Of a stretch of DNA of 64,000 bases, positions 43,410 to 52,596 are shown piece by piece. The notes beneath the pieces were generated by a model. That model was not told the DNA's origin. It ran no database searches and saw only the letters and a program-made list of their open reading frames with translations. Position 1 is the stretch's first letter; the number at the start of each line of letters is the position of its first letter. Position numbers and translations under genes: made by a program. The stretch comes from Rhizobium sophoriradicis (GTDB taxonomy: Bacteria; Pseudomonadota; Alphaproteobacteria; Rhizobiales; Rhizobiaceae): positions 176,839 to 240,838 of the forward strand of contig NZ_RQIH01000012.1 of NCBI RefSeq assembly GCF_003939025.1. The letters run 5' to 3'.

Positions 43410-44080
43410 GCTGCGATCTCCCAAGGTAATGGAAAATCTTCTAACCGCCGACCTCTCTCCGGCTGCTAAAATGAAACACTAAAATGCGTGATATCTGGCA
43501 ATAATTCTTGCGCCATCAATATAAACAGCTTGGTGTACCAATTATACTTCATCGCGACAAGGTTGCAGCCTCACCGCGGCAAGCCGGCTTACTGGGCCGG
43601 ATGCAGTTGCCAAGCTCGGATCCCGAGCAAGCAGGACTTCGGCTGACCTACGCCGCGCGAGGACAGCGCTCACGGAAAATCCCTGTATGATGGTAATATG
43701 ACAGGCATTGCCTCCGGGAATCTCCGCCGGAACTTGCAGAAATAATCCATAATCCAAAGTGATTACACGCTGCCTGCACAACAGAATAAAGCATCATCCG
43801 TTTTAACTACCCTTGATCCTGAATAACGATTCTTTCAGCGAGAAGAAAGCGGCACCGCAATATGACAACTCGAGACAATCACTTATTGTTAAAGCAACAT
43901 TATCTAAGTCTTTCATTGCGTTATGCGCATTGTACGTGTGTCATTATTGATAAAATACACCTATAAAGGTGAATCAGTTGTTAACCATACGCTTGACTCC
44001 CTGTATTAAGATATACTTAATCGGGCAGCCCGCTGAAGTCAAAGATGACCGGCGGAGATCAATTTGAAGGAGAGAGGCAC
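43410..44080. other. Divergent promoter region of the two secreted-protein genes
   Basis: No gene supported. From about 43780 it is AT-rich, with an inverted repeat at 43958-43971 and the start region of the RapA-like gene. The part from 43550 to 43700 is G+C-rich without recognisable features. Confidence 0.5.
43958..43971. promoter_or_regulatory. Inverted repeat CACCT-N4-AGGTG
   Basis: Perfect 5-bp arms around ATAA, 110 bases before the RapA-like start, in AT-rich DNA. Could be a regulator site; the regulator is unknown. Confidence 0.3.
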
Positions 44081-44788
44081 ATGGCTATTCACGCAACCGA
44101 CGATACTGCAACATTTCTGGAAACCGATGTTATTTCGGGTAACCTGCTCAGCAACGATACATCTGACGGCAATCTTTTTCTGCGCGCCTTCGACCAACAG
44201 AGCGTCGGCGCCAAACAGCCCGGCCAGGTCACCACGATCCAGGGTGATTACGGCACCTTCTACGTCAAGGCCGACGGCAGCTACACCTATGTGCTGAGCG
44301 ATGCCGCCAAGATCGGCTTCGCCAACGGCGAGCTGCTTCAGGAGAAGGTTTCCTACAAAATCTCCGACGGCGCCGGCCACACCGATATGGGCCTGTTCAC
44401 CCTCAACATTCAGGGCGTAACCCAGGTCAAGCCGGTCGCGGTCGACGACCATTATAGCTTCAGCGAAGGCGATCTGATCAGCGGCAACGCGCTGGCCAAC
44501 GACATTCCGGGCGACAATGGTCAGCTTTTCCTCCGCCAGTTCGACGGCACGAACGTCAACGGCAATAGCGGCGCCATTACCGATATTCTCGGCACCTATG
44601 GCACGTTCCACGTCAAGGCGAATGGCGAGTTCACCTATGAGCTGACGCAGGATATTGCGCCCGGCGATCACGTCACCGAAACCGTCCAGTACTACAAGAT
44701 CTCCGATGGCCAAGGCCACACGGACGCCGGCATTCTGACGCTCAACATTACCGGCACCGACGTCGTTTCCGGCGGCGTCGAAGTCTGA
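44081..44788 (+). CDS. RapA-like secreted protein with two cadherin-like domains
   Basis: 235 aa from ATG 44081 with AAGGAGAG upstream (an ATG at 44045 lacks one). It consists of two homologous domains of about 100 residues. Pairs of matching stretches: VISGNLLSNDTSDGN / LISGNALANDIPGDN, GDYGTFYVKADGSYTY / GTYGTFHVKANGEFTY, and YKISDGAGHTDMGLFTLNI / YKISDGQGHTDAGILTLNI. Size and layout match RapA proteins of R. leguminosarum, which are exported by PrsDE; RapA2 is a calcium-binding lectin for acidic EPS. No Sec signal, as expected for type I export. Followed by a strong hairpin. Confidence 0.8.
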   Translation: MAIHATDDTATFLETDVISGNLLSNDTSDGNLFLRAFDQQSVGAKQPGQVTTIQGDYGTFYVKADGSYTYVLSDAAKIGFANGELLQEKVSYKISDGAGHTDMGLFTLNIQGVTQVKPVAVDDHYSFSEGDLISGNALANDIPGDNGQLFLRQFDGTNVNGNSGAITDILGTYGTFHVKANGEFTYELTQDIAPGDHVTETVQYYKISDGQGHTDAGILTLNITGTDVVSGGVEV

Positions 44789-44808
44789 TCATCGACAACC
44801 ATCAAGAA

Positions 44809-44840
44809 ACAACGCCCGCGGCACAAGCAGCGGGCGTTGT
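44809..44840. terminator. Hairpin terminator after the RapA-like gene
   Basis: Perfect 11-bp stem, ACAACGCCCGC (44809-44819) with GCGGGCGTTGT (44830-44840), 10-nt loop, 20 bases after the stop. No T-run. Confidence 0.55.
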
Positions 44841-44948
44841 CGCCTCGATGGCGACGAAAGCTGATACCGTGTCACCCAGCTTCTTCAGTCATGGGCCACA
44901 GACCGCTTCAAGGCGCCGACTTTGATTGCCGAAGCTTTGCAGCCGTAA

Positions 44949-45656
44949 TCACCGGCTGCAGCGCTGCCGAAACCGCGCCGTCGCCCCTTCCCCGACACTT
45001 GCCCAGATCCGATCGAAGACCGGACGGAGCTGCGGGCTGATGGCTTTCATGGTGGCATTGACCCTGCAGCGGTCGCCGAGTTTCAACATCGTCGTCAGAT
45101 CGCCGTCAACGGCGCTGCTGGCCGCCGAAAGTGTTGCATCGGTGAAATCGTTCCAGAAATAAAACCGGGTCAAAACGATCGACTCATCATAGGGCGCGAG
45201 AGCGACCGAACGTTTCATCATTTCTGCAATCGCAAGCGGCTCTTCGGCAATTGTCGACTGAACGGCGGCGAGACGAAGCCAGAAATTGCTGTTGGTCGGC
45301 ATGCAGGAGAGCGCATATTGGAGGTAGCGGCGGGCATTCGAGGCCGCGGCAACCCAGGCGTCGTAGTTGATATTGACATTCTGCCGATCGAGCTGCGCCA
45401 GAACCAGCGTGACCCCGGCGGCGACAATGTCCGATCGGCAATAATGTCCGTCAACCACGGCGATGGCGCGCGCCGCATATCTGGCCGCGATGTCATCCGT
45501 GACGGTGTCGCCGCGCTCGATCCTTTCGGCAACGATCGAGATGCTGGCGGTTCTGATCGAAGCATACAGTTCTCGGCCGGCCAGCACCGCGAAGACCGCG
45601 GTGACGATAAGGAAAACGATCCTTGCAGGTGAAAGAAGCCGACCGGCGAGCATCAC
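44949..45656 (-). CDS. Membrane-anchored protein of unknown function downstream of pssP
   Basis: 235 aa. An N-terminal membrane helix (RIVFLIVTAVFAVLAGRELY) is followed by a periplasmic, mostly helical region with TPR-like spacing (NARRYLQYALSCMPTNSNFW, EEPLAIAEMMKRSVALAPYD). The start overlaps the pssP stop by 4 bases, so it is co-translated with the chain-length regulator and may act in the same export machine. No family recognised. Confidence 0.68.
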   Translation of the reverse strand: MMLAGRLLSPARIVFLIVTAVFAVLAGRELYASIRTASISIVAERIERGDTVTDDIAARYAARAIAVVDGHYCRSDIVAAGVTLVLAQLDRQNVNINYDAWVAAASNARRYLQYALSCMPTNSNFWLRLAAVQSTIAEEPLAIAEMMKRSVALAPYDESIVLTRFYFWNDFTDATLSAASSAVDGDLTTMLKLGDRCRVNATMKAISPQLRPVFDRIWASVGEGATARFRQRCSR

Positions 45657-47926
45657 TCGGTATAGTATCGCGAATAACGCTTATAGTAATATTCGCTGGA
45701 GCCGAATGTCCGGTAGAGCTTCATCTGCGACGGATCGACCTTGGTCAATATCGCGCCGACGCATTTGGTGTAGAGATCCGGCTCGGACAACAGAGTCGAT
45801 TGAACCACCTTGCGCGAGGTTTTGCCCCACTCGATCACGAATACGACGGCATCGAGCTTCGGGTTAATGGCGCGCGCGTCGACGACAGGAGCGAGCGGCG
45901 GCAAGTCGACGATAATGTAATCGAAGCTCTGGCGCGCCATTTCAAGCAGCTGATCCATGCCACGCGAGGCCAGCAACTCCGAAGAGTGCGGAACGCGATA
46001 TCGCGCCACCGTTGGCAGGAATGCAAGCTTCGTTTTGGGATCGAGAAGAATAAGATCCTTGAGCGGGCGGTTGTCGACGATTGCTTCAAGCAAGCCGGCT
46101 TCGGCATGGCGGCCGATCGCCCGGGTCGCTCCGGGATTTCGCATATCGCCGTCGATCAGCAGGCAACGCGCGCCCTGCATTGCCAAGAGCTTGGCAAAGT
46201 TGATGGCTGTCGTCGACTTGCCCTCGCCCGGCAGGCTCGACACGACGCCGATGACCTTGCAGCGCTGATCGGCCGCGCTGATATCGATGGCGATCTTCGC
46301 GCTTCGAAGCGTCTCGGCGAATGCCGAAAGCGGATGCTCCTCGACATAGGTCGTCGTCTTGCCGCCCCTGGCGATGCTGCGCGGATTGCCCGGATCGACG
46401 AGGGTCGGATCCTCGACGTTGTTCTCGATCAGCGGCATGACACCGAGAGACTCGACGTCGAGCATGTCCTTGACATCGTCACCGGTGCGGAAGAAGCGAT
46501 CGCGGAATTCGCGGAAAGCGCCGATGCCGCTACCGAATGCACATCCCAGGAACATGGCAAAAGCGACAACGAGGCTTCTCTTCGGCGCGCTCGGCTTCGT
46601 CGGCGTCTCCGCGATTGTGATGATACGTGCGGCGGTAATTGGGAAGCTCTGCTGCTGGATTGCCTCCTGATATCGCGTCAGGAAGTTCTGATAGAGATTC
46701 TTATAGGTATCGCGCGTCCGCTCGAGCTCACGAAGCTGAACCTGCGTCTCGCCCGCCGTTGCGGCCACGCCCGTTGCCTGGTCAACGCTGTCGCGCAGCG
46801 ATTTCTCGCGCGATTGCGCAACCTGCAGCTCGCTCTGGTAGCTCTCGGCGATACGATTGAGTTCGTCGAACATCAGCCGTTCATATTCGGCCATTTCGGC
46901 GCGCAGCCGGACGGCCTGGACGTGGTCCGGACCCAGCCGTGCCTCGATCTCGGCCTCCAGCTTCGACGCTTCCAGATATTTCTTGCGAAGATCGTTCGAA
47001 ATCGAGCTGTCGAGCACGTCGGTCACGATCGCATCGGTCTGCTTGGCCTGGATGATCGACTTGATGCGGGCGTATTTCGCCTCGGCCTGGGCCGTCGCGG
47101 CCTGGGCGGTGATCAACTGGCTGTTGAGCTCGGAGAGCTGCTGTTCGCTGAGCAGCGTGCCGGATCCTGACTCGACAAGCCCATGCTCGCTGCGGAATTT
47201 CTGCACCGCGAGGTCGGTGTCCAGCGCCTGTTGCCGAAGCTCTTCGATACGCTCCTGCAGCCACTCGCCGGCCCGGCGTGTCGCCTCATATTTGGAATTG
47301 AGCTTGTCGACCATGTAAACGTCGGCGATCGCGGCTGCGATTTCACGCGCTAGGTCCGGCGATTGCGAGGTGTAGCTGACATCGAGAACGTAGGATTTGC
47401 CCACGCGTTCGACATCGATATTGCCCGCGACCGTTTCTGCGGCCGCTCTCCGTTTCGCTTGCGGGTCGGGCGCGACAGCCGCGTCATCGGCAAACCAGGA
47501 ACGAAAATTCATCAGGGATTTCAGCGTCGCGACAGAAAAAAGCGAGTTCTTCGGTGCGTTGAATACCGGGTCATCGACCAATTTCAGCTTGTCGACGACC
47601 GCGTAGGCGATCGTGTCCGACTTCAACAGCTCGACCTGGCTGAGAACGGTGCCTTCGTCGTCGTCCAGCTGGCCGAACGCGGCGAGCTGATTGATGACCT
47701 GATTGTCGCTGCGGTCGATCAGCACGCTCGTGTCGGCCGTGTAAACCGGAACGGACGTGAGAACATAGACGATGCCGAGAATGGCAAAGGCGAAAGCACA
47801 AGCCGCAACGATCCGCCACTGCCGGCGAGCAATGGCAATGAGCTTGTCGAAATCGATGAAATCAGCTTCGTTTCCCGTATCGCGGGAGGGGTCGATACGC
47901 GGCGTAAGTTTATCTGGCGACAGCAA
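45653..47926 (-). CDS. pssP: PssP-like chain-length determinant / BY-kinase (Wzc/ExoP family)
   Basis: 757 aa from TTG 47926 (GGAG 7 bases upstream). N-terminal Wzz domain with a first membrane helix (WRIVAACAFAFAILGIVYVL), a long periplasmic coiled coil (about 200-400), a second helix near 455-475, and a cytoplasmic tyrosine-kinase domain with Walker A SLPGEGKSTTA (about 565), Walker A' CLLIDGDMRNP and Walker B YIIVDLPPLAP. The C-terminus ends in a tyrosine cluster (EYYYKRYSRYYTE, six Tyr) for autophosphorylation. It would set polymer length and couple to PssN. Confidence 0.87.
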   Translation of the reverse strand: MLSPDKLTPRIDPSRDTGNEADFIDFDKLIAIARRQWRIVAACAFAFAILGIVYVLTSVPVYTADTSVLIDRSDNQVINQLAAFGQLDDDEGTVLSQVELLKSDTIAYAVVDKLKLVDDPVFNAPKNSLFSVATLKSLMNFRSWFADDAAVAPDPQAKRRAAAETVAGNIDVERVGKSYVLDVSYTSQSPDLAREIAAAIADVYMVDKLNSKYEATRRAGEWLQERIEELRQQALDTDLAVQKFRSEHGLVESGSGTLLSEQQLSELNSQLITAQAATAQAEAKYARIKSIIQAKQTDAIVTDVLDSSISNDLRKKYLEASKLEAEIEARLGPDHVQAVRLRAEMAEYERLMFDELNRIAESYQSELQVAQSREKSLRDSVDQATGVAATAGETQVQLRELERTRDTYKNLYQNFLTRYQEAIQQQSFPITAARIITIAETPTKPSAPKRSLVVAFAMFLGCAFGSGIGAFREFRDRFFRTGDDVKDMLDVESLGVMPLIENNVEDPTLVDPGNPRSIARGGKTTTYVEEHPLSAFAETLRSAKIAIDISAADQRCKVIGVVSSLPGEGKSTTAINFAKLLAMQGARCLLIDGDMRNPGATRAIGRHAEAGLLEAIVDNRPLKDLILLDPKTKLAFLPTVARYRVPHSSELLASRGMDQLLEMARQSFDYIIVDLPPLAPVVDARAINPKLDAVVFVIEWGKTSRKVVQSTLLSEPDLYTKCVGAILTKVDPSQMKLYRTFGSSEYYYKRYSRYYTE

Positions 47927-47977
47927 TTTCGATCTCCAACAAAGGCGTCAAGCGCTAAGATCTACAGGCAAATCCAG

Positions 47978-48706
47978 CTATTGTGTGACGGGCACACTCT
48001 GACTCGTCGATTGCGTCGGGTCGGTTGACGACTGCCCTGCCCCGCCCGTGCTGATCAGTGTCGTCGTTGAGGTCGACGAACTATCGCCGTCCCCCGCAGT
48101 CGAAACCTGCAGCGTGCCGGCAGTTGTGGCGCTGCCCTCAAACGGCGTACCGTCATCCGCCCCGGGACCGGTGCGGCCGATCGATCCGTCATTGCCGATA
48201 CCCGATGCTGCCGCAGCCGCGCTTGCGCCCGGACCGAGTGCCGCTGTGCCGCCTTCAGCGAGAACCTTCGCAAAGGCCGCCAGCAGCGGCGCAAGGTTAG
48301 GATCGGCAGTGGCCGCCTCGGCGACCGCTTTTTCGATCGCGAGCTTGAATTGCGGGTCCGAGACCTGGCAGCTGTTGGCCGCCCGTCCAAGACCGGCGCC
48401 GATCGCCGCCATCTGGGCGGCATTGGCCTTCTTGGCCTGCTCGATCACCGGCGACAGGGCGTCGTCGCTGCTTCCGACCAATGCGCGTACACGCGATGAC
48501 AAAACCAATGGATCGGACATGTCGAGCAGCACGGCGGGATTGGCCGTAAATCCGCTGATGTCGACCGGCGTTAGATTTGCCGGCCCCAGGCAAGCAGCCG
48601 CAAGAGCGCTTGAAGTCATGCCGGCAAAAGCCGCGATGATAATTCCGCTATAAGCAAGCCGACGATAAACAGCTGACCTTGCCATACCCACAATTTCCTT
48701 CATCAA
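47978..48706 (-). CDS. pssO: PssO-like exported protein
   Basis: 242 aa. A signal peptide (AYSGIIIAAFAGMTSSALA) precedes a helical Ala-rich domain with two Cys (AACLGP, NSCQVSD) and a low-complexity Ser/Thr/Gly tail (STAGDGDSSSTSTTTLISTG). It lies between pssN and pssP in the same order as pssN-pssO-pssP of R. leguminosarum, where PssO is an extracytoplasmic protein of similar size. The name rests mainly on this synteny. Exact role in EPS export is not known. Confidence 0.65.
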   Translation of the reverse strand: MMKEIVGMARSAVYRRLAYSGIIIAAFAGMTSSALAAACLGPANLTPVDISGFTANPAVLLDMSDPLVLSSRVRALVGSSDDALSPVIEQAKKANAAQMAAIGAGLGRAANSCQVSDPQFKLAIEKAVAEAATADPNLAPLLAAFAKVLAEGGTAALGPGASAAAAASGIGNDGSIGRTGPGADDGTPFEGSATTAGTLQVSTAGDGDSSSTSTTTLISTGGAGQSSTDPTQSTSQSVPVTQ

Positions 48707-48770
48707 ATCCGCTAGCCGATAGGCCGCCGGCCTCGATCACTAACGATCGCCGCCGGCCCGCCCATTTCAA

Positions 48771-49982
48771 TCAACGTCCGAGATTGCGCACTGCGTTGCG
48801 AGTATCGTTCACGTCATGCGACACGCCGGCGACAGTGGACGATACCGAGTTTACGATGTCAAGGAACTTGACCAATTCAACAGAGTCCGAATTGGAGATA
48901 TAGATAACGTCCTTGTCTTCCATCTTGAATTGCTGAACAGCAAACAAGGTCGCCGGATCGCGAAGATTGGCGCGAACGATCACCGGAACCGTATCGCCCG
49001 CAAACCTGGTCGTATCGACATGCATCGCGGCAACCGTCTTCTTGGGGACAAGGCGATAAAGCAGGATCTGAGCCGGATCCGCGCGGTCGTCGCGCAGGCC
49101 ACCCGCCTTGGCGATAGCCTCTCCAAGGGTGAGGTCTGACTCCTCGAAATCGAAGCGGCCGCTGACGCCGGCGGCGCCGAGCGCAAGATAGGTACGGCGC
49201 TCATGATCGACCGAGATCGTATCATCCGGCGCGACATAGATATTCTCCGCCGGGTTTTTCAACAGCGTGTTGTAAGCGACGGTTGCTGTCTTGCCGCGGC
49301 GCTGCAGCGTCACATTCGTTTCGATATTGTTGGTCGTCAAACCGCCTGCAGCGGAAATGACATCGAGAACGCGCTCACCGGCCGGGCTGATCGTGACGCG
49401 CTGAGGACTGTTAACGTCACCGAGCACGGCCACCTGACTGGAGCGGCTGGTCGTTGTCGTAATAACCACCTGCGGCTCGATCGCGCGGCTGGCCAGCCGA
49501 TCTTCGACGTCCTGCTCCACGGTCTCCTTGAGGCGACCTGCGGCCGGAACGCGACCAGCATAGGGGATCGTGATCGTTCCGTTTCTATCGATGGTCTGCT
49601 CCGGCAGAGAGATGTAATTGCCGGGTCGGCTGCCGGCATCCGACGGAATGAACAACCCGCCGGACTGAGCTTCGAAGATAGCAACCTGGACGACGTCGCC
49701 ATAACCAAGCGGAATTTCAGGCGCCCCGCCGCGACCACCGCCAAATCCCTTGAAGGAGGTCGGCTGCGGAGAGGAGAAATATGGCAGGACGTTCTTGCTG
49801 AGATCAACCAAGGCGTAGTCGATACCGACGCGACGCTCCTTCGTTGTGACCTTCACTGCCGCGCCTCGATCAACATCTTTGTGATCGGGACCGGATCTTG
49901 GCAACGACGTGCAGCTTGCCAATATAGTCGTTAGCGCTACAACAATGGCGACGCGTGTACTACCGATAGGAAAACAACCCAT
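48771..49982 (-). CDS. pssN: PssN-like outer-membrane polysaccharide export lipoprotein (OPX/Wza family)
   Basis: 403 aa from ATG 49982, preceded by a frame open to 50039. The N-terminus is a lipoprotein signal with lipobox (TTILASC). A poly_export domain follows (PEIPLGYGDVVQVAIFEAQS, GTITIPYAGRVPAAGRLKET), then two SLBB-like repeats (VAVLGDVNSPQRVTISPAGE and YLALGAAGVSGRFDFEESDL). It would form the periplasm-spanning outer-membrane export part with PssP. Order and length fit R. leguminosarum pssN. Confidence 0.85.
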   Translation of the reverse strand: MGCFPIGSTRVAIVVALTTILASCTSLPRSGPDHKDVDRGAAVKVTTKERRVGIDYALVDLSKNVLPYFSSPQPTSFKGFGGGRGGAPEIPLGYGDVVQVAIFEAQSGGLFIPSDAGSRPGNYISLPEQTIDRNGTITIPYAGRVPAAGRLKETVEQDVEDRLASRAIEPQVVITTTTSRSSQVAVLGDVNSPQRVTISPAGERVLDVISAAGGLTTNNIETNVTLQRRGKTATVAYNTLLKNPAENIYVAPDDTISVDHERRTYLALGAAGVSGRFDFEESDLTLGEAIAKAGGLRDDRADPAQILLYRLVPKKTVAAMHVDTTRFAGDTVPVIVRANLRDPATLFAVQQFKMEDKDVIYISNSDSVELVKFLDIVNSVSSTVAGVSHDVNDTRNAVRNLGR

Positions 49983-50267
49983 AGAATAACCTGTGTTGAC
50001 GCCCCTGAAGCTACTGCCTCGCAATCTTACAAAATACAAGACAATCCCTGACCAATAATCACTGTAGGCGGATTAACATTTCTCTAACTGTGGCAGGCTG
50101 GCAACGCCAAGCCCTTCACCAAGCGAATACGCTGCAATCCGGCTTCTCTTTTGCCGGCAACGCCCTGAAGGCTGCCCCCGCTATAAAATCTCTTGCGTTT
50201 CAGAGTCAACAGCGCGTTACCCCACAATCGGCATTTTCGAAAAACCTTCACGAAACCATCTGTTCAA

Positions 50268-51695
50268 TCATCGACCGCTGGCCGGCCGCACATATTGCCG
50301 TTCCGCTTCGCCGCCGTTACGTCCAAGGCTGATGGTGACAACGGCACTGAGGAAAGCGGCGAAAAATACCGCAAAGCCTGGAATCTGCAGCGAAAAATCC
50401 ACCGCGGCATGAAGGGCGACCAAAACCGTCGCCGCCAGTCCAAGAAGAACATAATGTCTCAAGCGGCGCCGTTGAGCGATCCCCCGCCAGAACACCCTGG
50501 CAAGCACCGCGAAGGCAATGATCGCCGCGATCGGAAATAAAATCCCGAGGCCTAGAAATCCTTCCAGGTAGAAATTATGGGCGCGATCGAAGATCCCGAA
50601 AATGCCGCAGGCCGGATCGCGATAGGCTGAAAACACGGTGCGGAAAGTGCCAAGACCCGTTCCCGTCAGCCAGTGATCCGAAATGGCACGCCAGATGCCC
50701 GGCAGGATGCAAAAGCGATCGTCATCCTCAAGACGCCGTTGTTGCGCGCGCAAAATCGCCTGGCCGGCAAACATGCTCAGCAACAGGAGGACGAAGGTCA
50801 TCGCCGAAAGAAGCTTCACTATCGACCGCCATCTTGGCGTCGGTCTCATATGGCGCCTGGAGTTGTTCCAGGAGATGACGAGCCAGGGAAAGTAGATGAG
50901 AGCGGCAACACAGGTCGCGAATATCCCAGCGCGTGATCGGCTCAGCATCAACGCGGTGAAACATGCGCACAAGAGCAGAATGTAGATCCACACTCTCAAG
51001 AGAAGAACGTTTCGGCCGGGCTCGCCGGGCGGATGGTTCAAATAGGAACGGGCAAGGTCCCTGACCAGGGTCAGCATGAGCAGCGTCCCTAGCCCGAGAA
51101 AAGTCGCGGCGGTATTGCGGTTGACGAACACGGCCGTCAGGCTGTCGAGGTAGGCGTGTTTTTCGATGACAATCAGGACGTTGGGAAACATCGAAAATTG
51201 CATAAGACTGAAAACCGCGATTGCGCCCGCCGTGAGCCCCAGGCTGGCAAGAACTCTCCGCGCCCGTTGATCGGTGTCGCACAACACCAGTCCGGTCAGG
51301 AAGGTCACGAAAGGCAGAGCCACCCAGAGAATCGAGGCGAGCGTGTCGGCCGGCTCAACGGAGATCGCCGCGTATTGAACGCCCGCCAAGTCACGCGCGG
51401 CGCTCCAGGCAGGGTTTGCCAGCCAATTGGCTGGCAGTTCGATTGTCTGGACGAACGTCCACCCCGTCAGCACGACCAGCAGAAACAGCGCGATGCTGAA
51501 CACCCATCCGGCCTGCCTCGGCTCTCCAAATAGCAGTCCCGCAATAATGGCCAGGGCAAACATCCCGATCGCCGCGAAGGCGAAAGGAAACGGCGTGACG
51601 CTTCCGAACGGAATGAGCGTCAATATTACCAGGCCAATGAAGGCAAAGAGGATCGTCTCCCGTAAGACCTGCGCGTTGATGAGTTTGGATAACAT
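50268..51695 (-). CDS. pssT: PssT-like EPS polymerase (Wzy/O-antigen-ligase family)
   Basis: 475 aa from ATG 51695. About 12 membrane segments (ETILFAFIGLVILTLIPFGS, FAFAAIGMFALAIIAGLLFG, IYILLLCACFTALMLSRSRA). A large periplasmic loop shows the family pattern (SDHWLTGTGLGTFRTVFSAY, then HNFYLEGFLGLGIL). It heads the pssT-N-O-P order known from R. leguminosarum, where PssT takes part in EPS polymerisation. Base 50039-50268 separates it from pssN. Confidence 0.75.
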   Translation of the reverse strand: MLSKLINAQVLRETILFAFIGLVILTLIPFGSVTPFPFAFAAIGMFALAIIAGLLFGEPRQAGWVFSIALFLLVVLTGWTFVQTIELPANWLANPAWSAARDLAGVQYAAISVEPADTLASILWVALPFVTFLTGLVLCDTDQRARRVLASLGLTAGAIAVFSLMQFSMFPNVLIVIEKHAYLDSLTAVFVNRNTAATFLGLGTLLMLTLVRDLARSYLNHPPGEPGRNVLLLRVWIYILLLCACFTALMLSRSRAGIFATCVAALIYFPWLVISWNNSRRHMRPTPRWRSIVKLLSAMTFVLLLLSMFAGQAILRAQQRRLEDDDRFCILPGIWRAISDHWLTGTGLGTFRTVFSAYRDPACGIFGIFDRAHNFYLEGFLGLGILFPIAAIIAFAVLARVFWRGIAQRRRLRHYVLLGLAATVLVALHAAVDFSLQIPGFAVFFAAFLSAVVTISLGRNGGEAERQYVRPASGR

Positions 51696-51996
51696 TTGGT
51701 TCGCTCACCAGCAGCGCAACGAGAGAGATACAACCATTACGGTTAATATACTCGTACTAACATAAGTTGCATATCAAACGCTTGCGTGTTAAAGTGCAAC
51801 AGAATTCCACATCGTTTAAAATTGTCGCGAAAGGCTTAAGCCAATCGCGACCAGCCCCGATTATGCTCCGTCAAGCAGCAGAAACGGGACAGACGTTCTG
51901 TGCCCAATACTTGGCAGATCACTAATCCGCCATGCCATTGACTGAGAAAAAAGGCAAGCCTGATCTCAATCGGTTGCCCTGAAAGGGGATTAAGAG
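51696..51996. other. Divergent promoter region of pssT and the cysteine-protease gene
   Basis: No gene. AT-rich between 51730 and 51780, then the palindrome at 51824-51851. Both flanking genes are transcribed away from it. Confidence 0.55.
51824..51851. promoter_or_regulatory. 28-bp near-perfect palindrome in the divergent pssT promoter region
   Basis: GTCGCGA-AA-GGCTTAAGCC-AA-TCGCGAC. Outer 7-bp arms and the inner 10-bp palindrome are perfect; only the AA/AA spacers break the symmetry. Suits a dimeric or tetrameric DNA-binding protein, or a hairpin. Confidence 0.4.
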
Positions 51997-52596
51997 ATGA
52001 AGAAGACGTTCGTTACACTTCTGGCGCTGGCTTTTACAGCAGCGAATGCCTGCTCTGCATTTGCCGCCGGCCCCGCAGGTTTCGCTCGCGGCCTGACCAG
52101 CACTTCGGCAGTGAGCTTTATCTCTGAAAAAGGAACGATCATCCCGCCTTTCGCCCAGGTGCTGTTCTGCGCCCAGAACCCTGCCGAATGCCGCGACAAC
52201 AATGGTTTGTCGGTCCTCGCGCTGACGGACAAGGATATGCTGCAGTTGAAGGATGTGAACAACTCCGTCAACCGTACGATGATCGGCAGGAACGATCCCC
52301 GCAACGAACTTAACGGTGATGTCTGGAAGGTGAATGTCCGCAGCGGCGACTGTGAGGATTTTGCGCTGACCAAGCGCAGCCGGCTGATGGCAATGGGCTG
52401 GTCGTCGCGCGCTTTGCGGATTGCGACGGCGTACACGCCCTCCGGCGAAGGGCACGCCGTTCTTGTCGTCAGAACCGACAAGGGCGACCTGGTGCTCGAC
52501 AACAGGAAAAGCAGCATCAAGAACTGGCGCGATACCGATTTGCGCTGGGACAAAATCCAATCGGATACCGACCCCTACGTCTGGTATCGCCTGTAA
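51997..52596 (+). CDS. Transglutaminase-like cysteine peptidase (BTLCP family), exported
   Basis: 199 aa. Signal peptide KKTFVTLLALAFTAANACSAFA. The catalytic triad of the bacterial transglutaminase-like Cys proteinase family is visible: Cys in SGDCEDFAL (about 118), His in GEGHAVLVV (about 151) and Asp in LVLDNRKS (about 167). Family members sit in the periplasm, and some (LapG) process surface adhesins. Here, next to EPS and type I secretion genes, processing of a surface protein is possible but not shown; no LapD-like partner is in the window. Confidence 0.82.
   Translation: MKKTFVTLLALAFTAANACSAFAAGPAGFARGLTSTSAVSFISEKGTIIPPFAQVLFCAQNPAECRDNNGLSVLALTDKDMLQLKDVNNSVNRTMIGRNDPRNELNGDVWKVNVRSGDCEDFALTKRSRLMAMGWSSRALRIATAYTPSGEGHAVLVVRTDKGDLVLDNRKSSIKNWRDTDLRWDKIQSDTDPYVWYRL

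Noticed and set aside
45623..47170. Plus-strand ORF of 515 aa opposite pssP
   Set aside because: Antisense shadow; product low in complexity and without domain.
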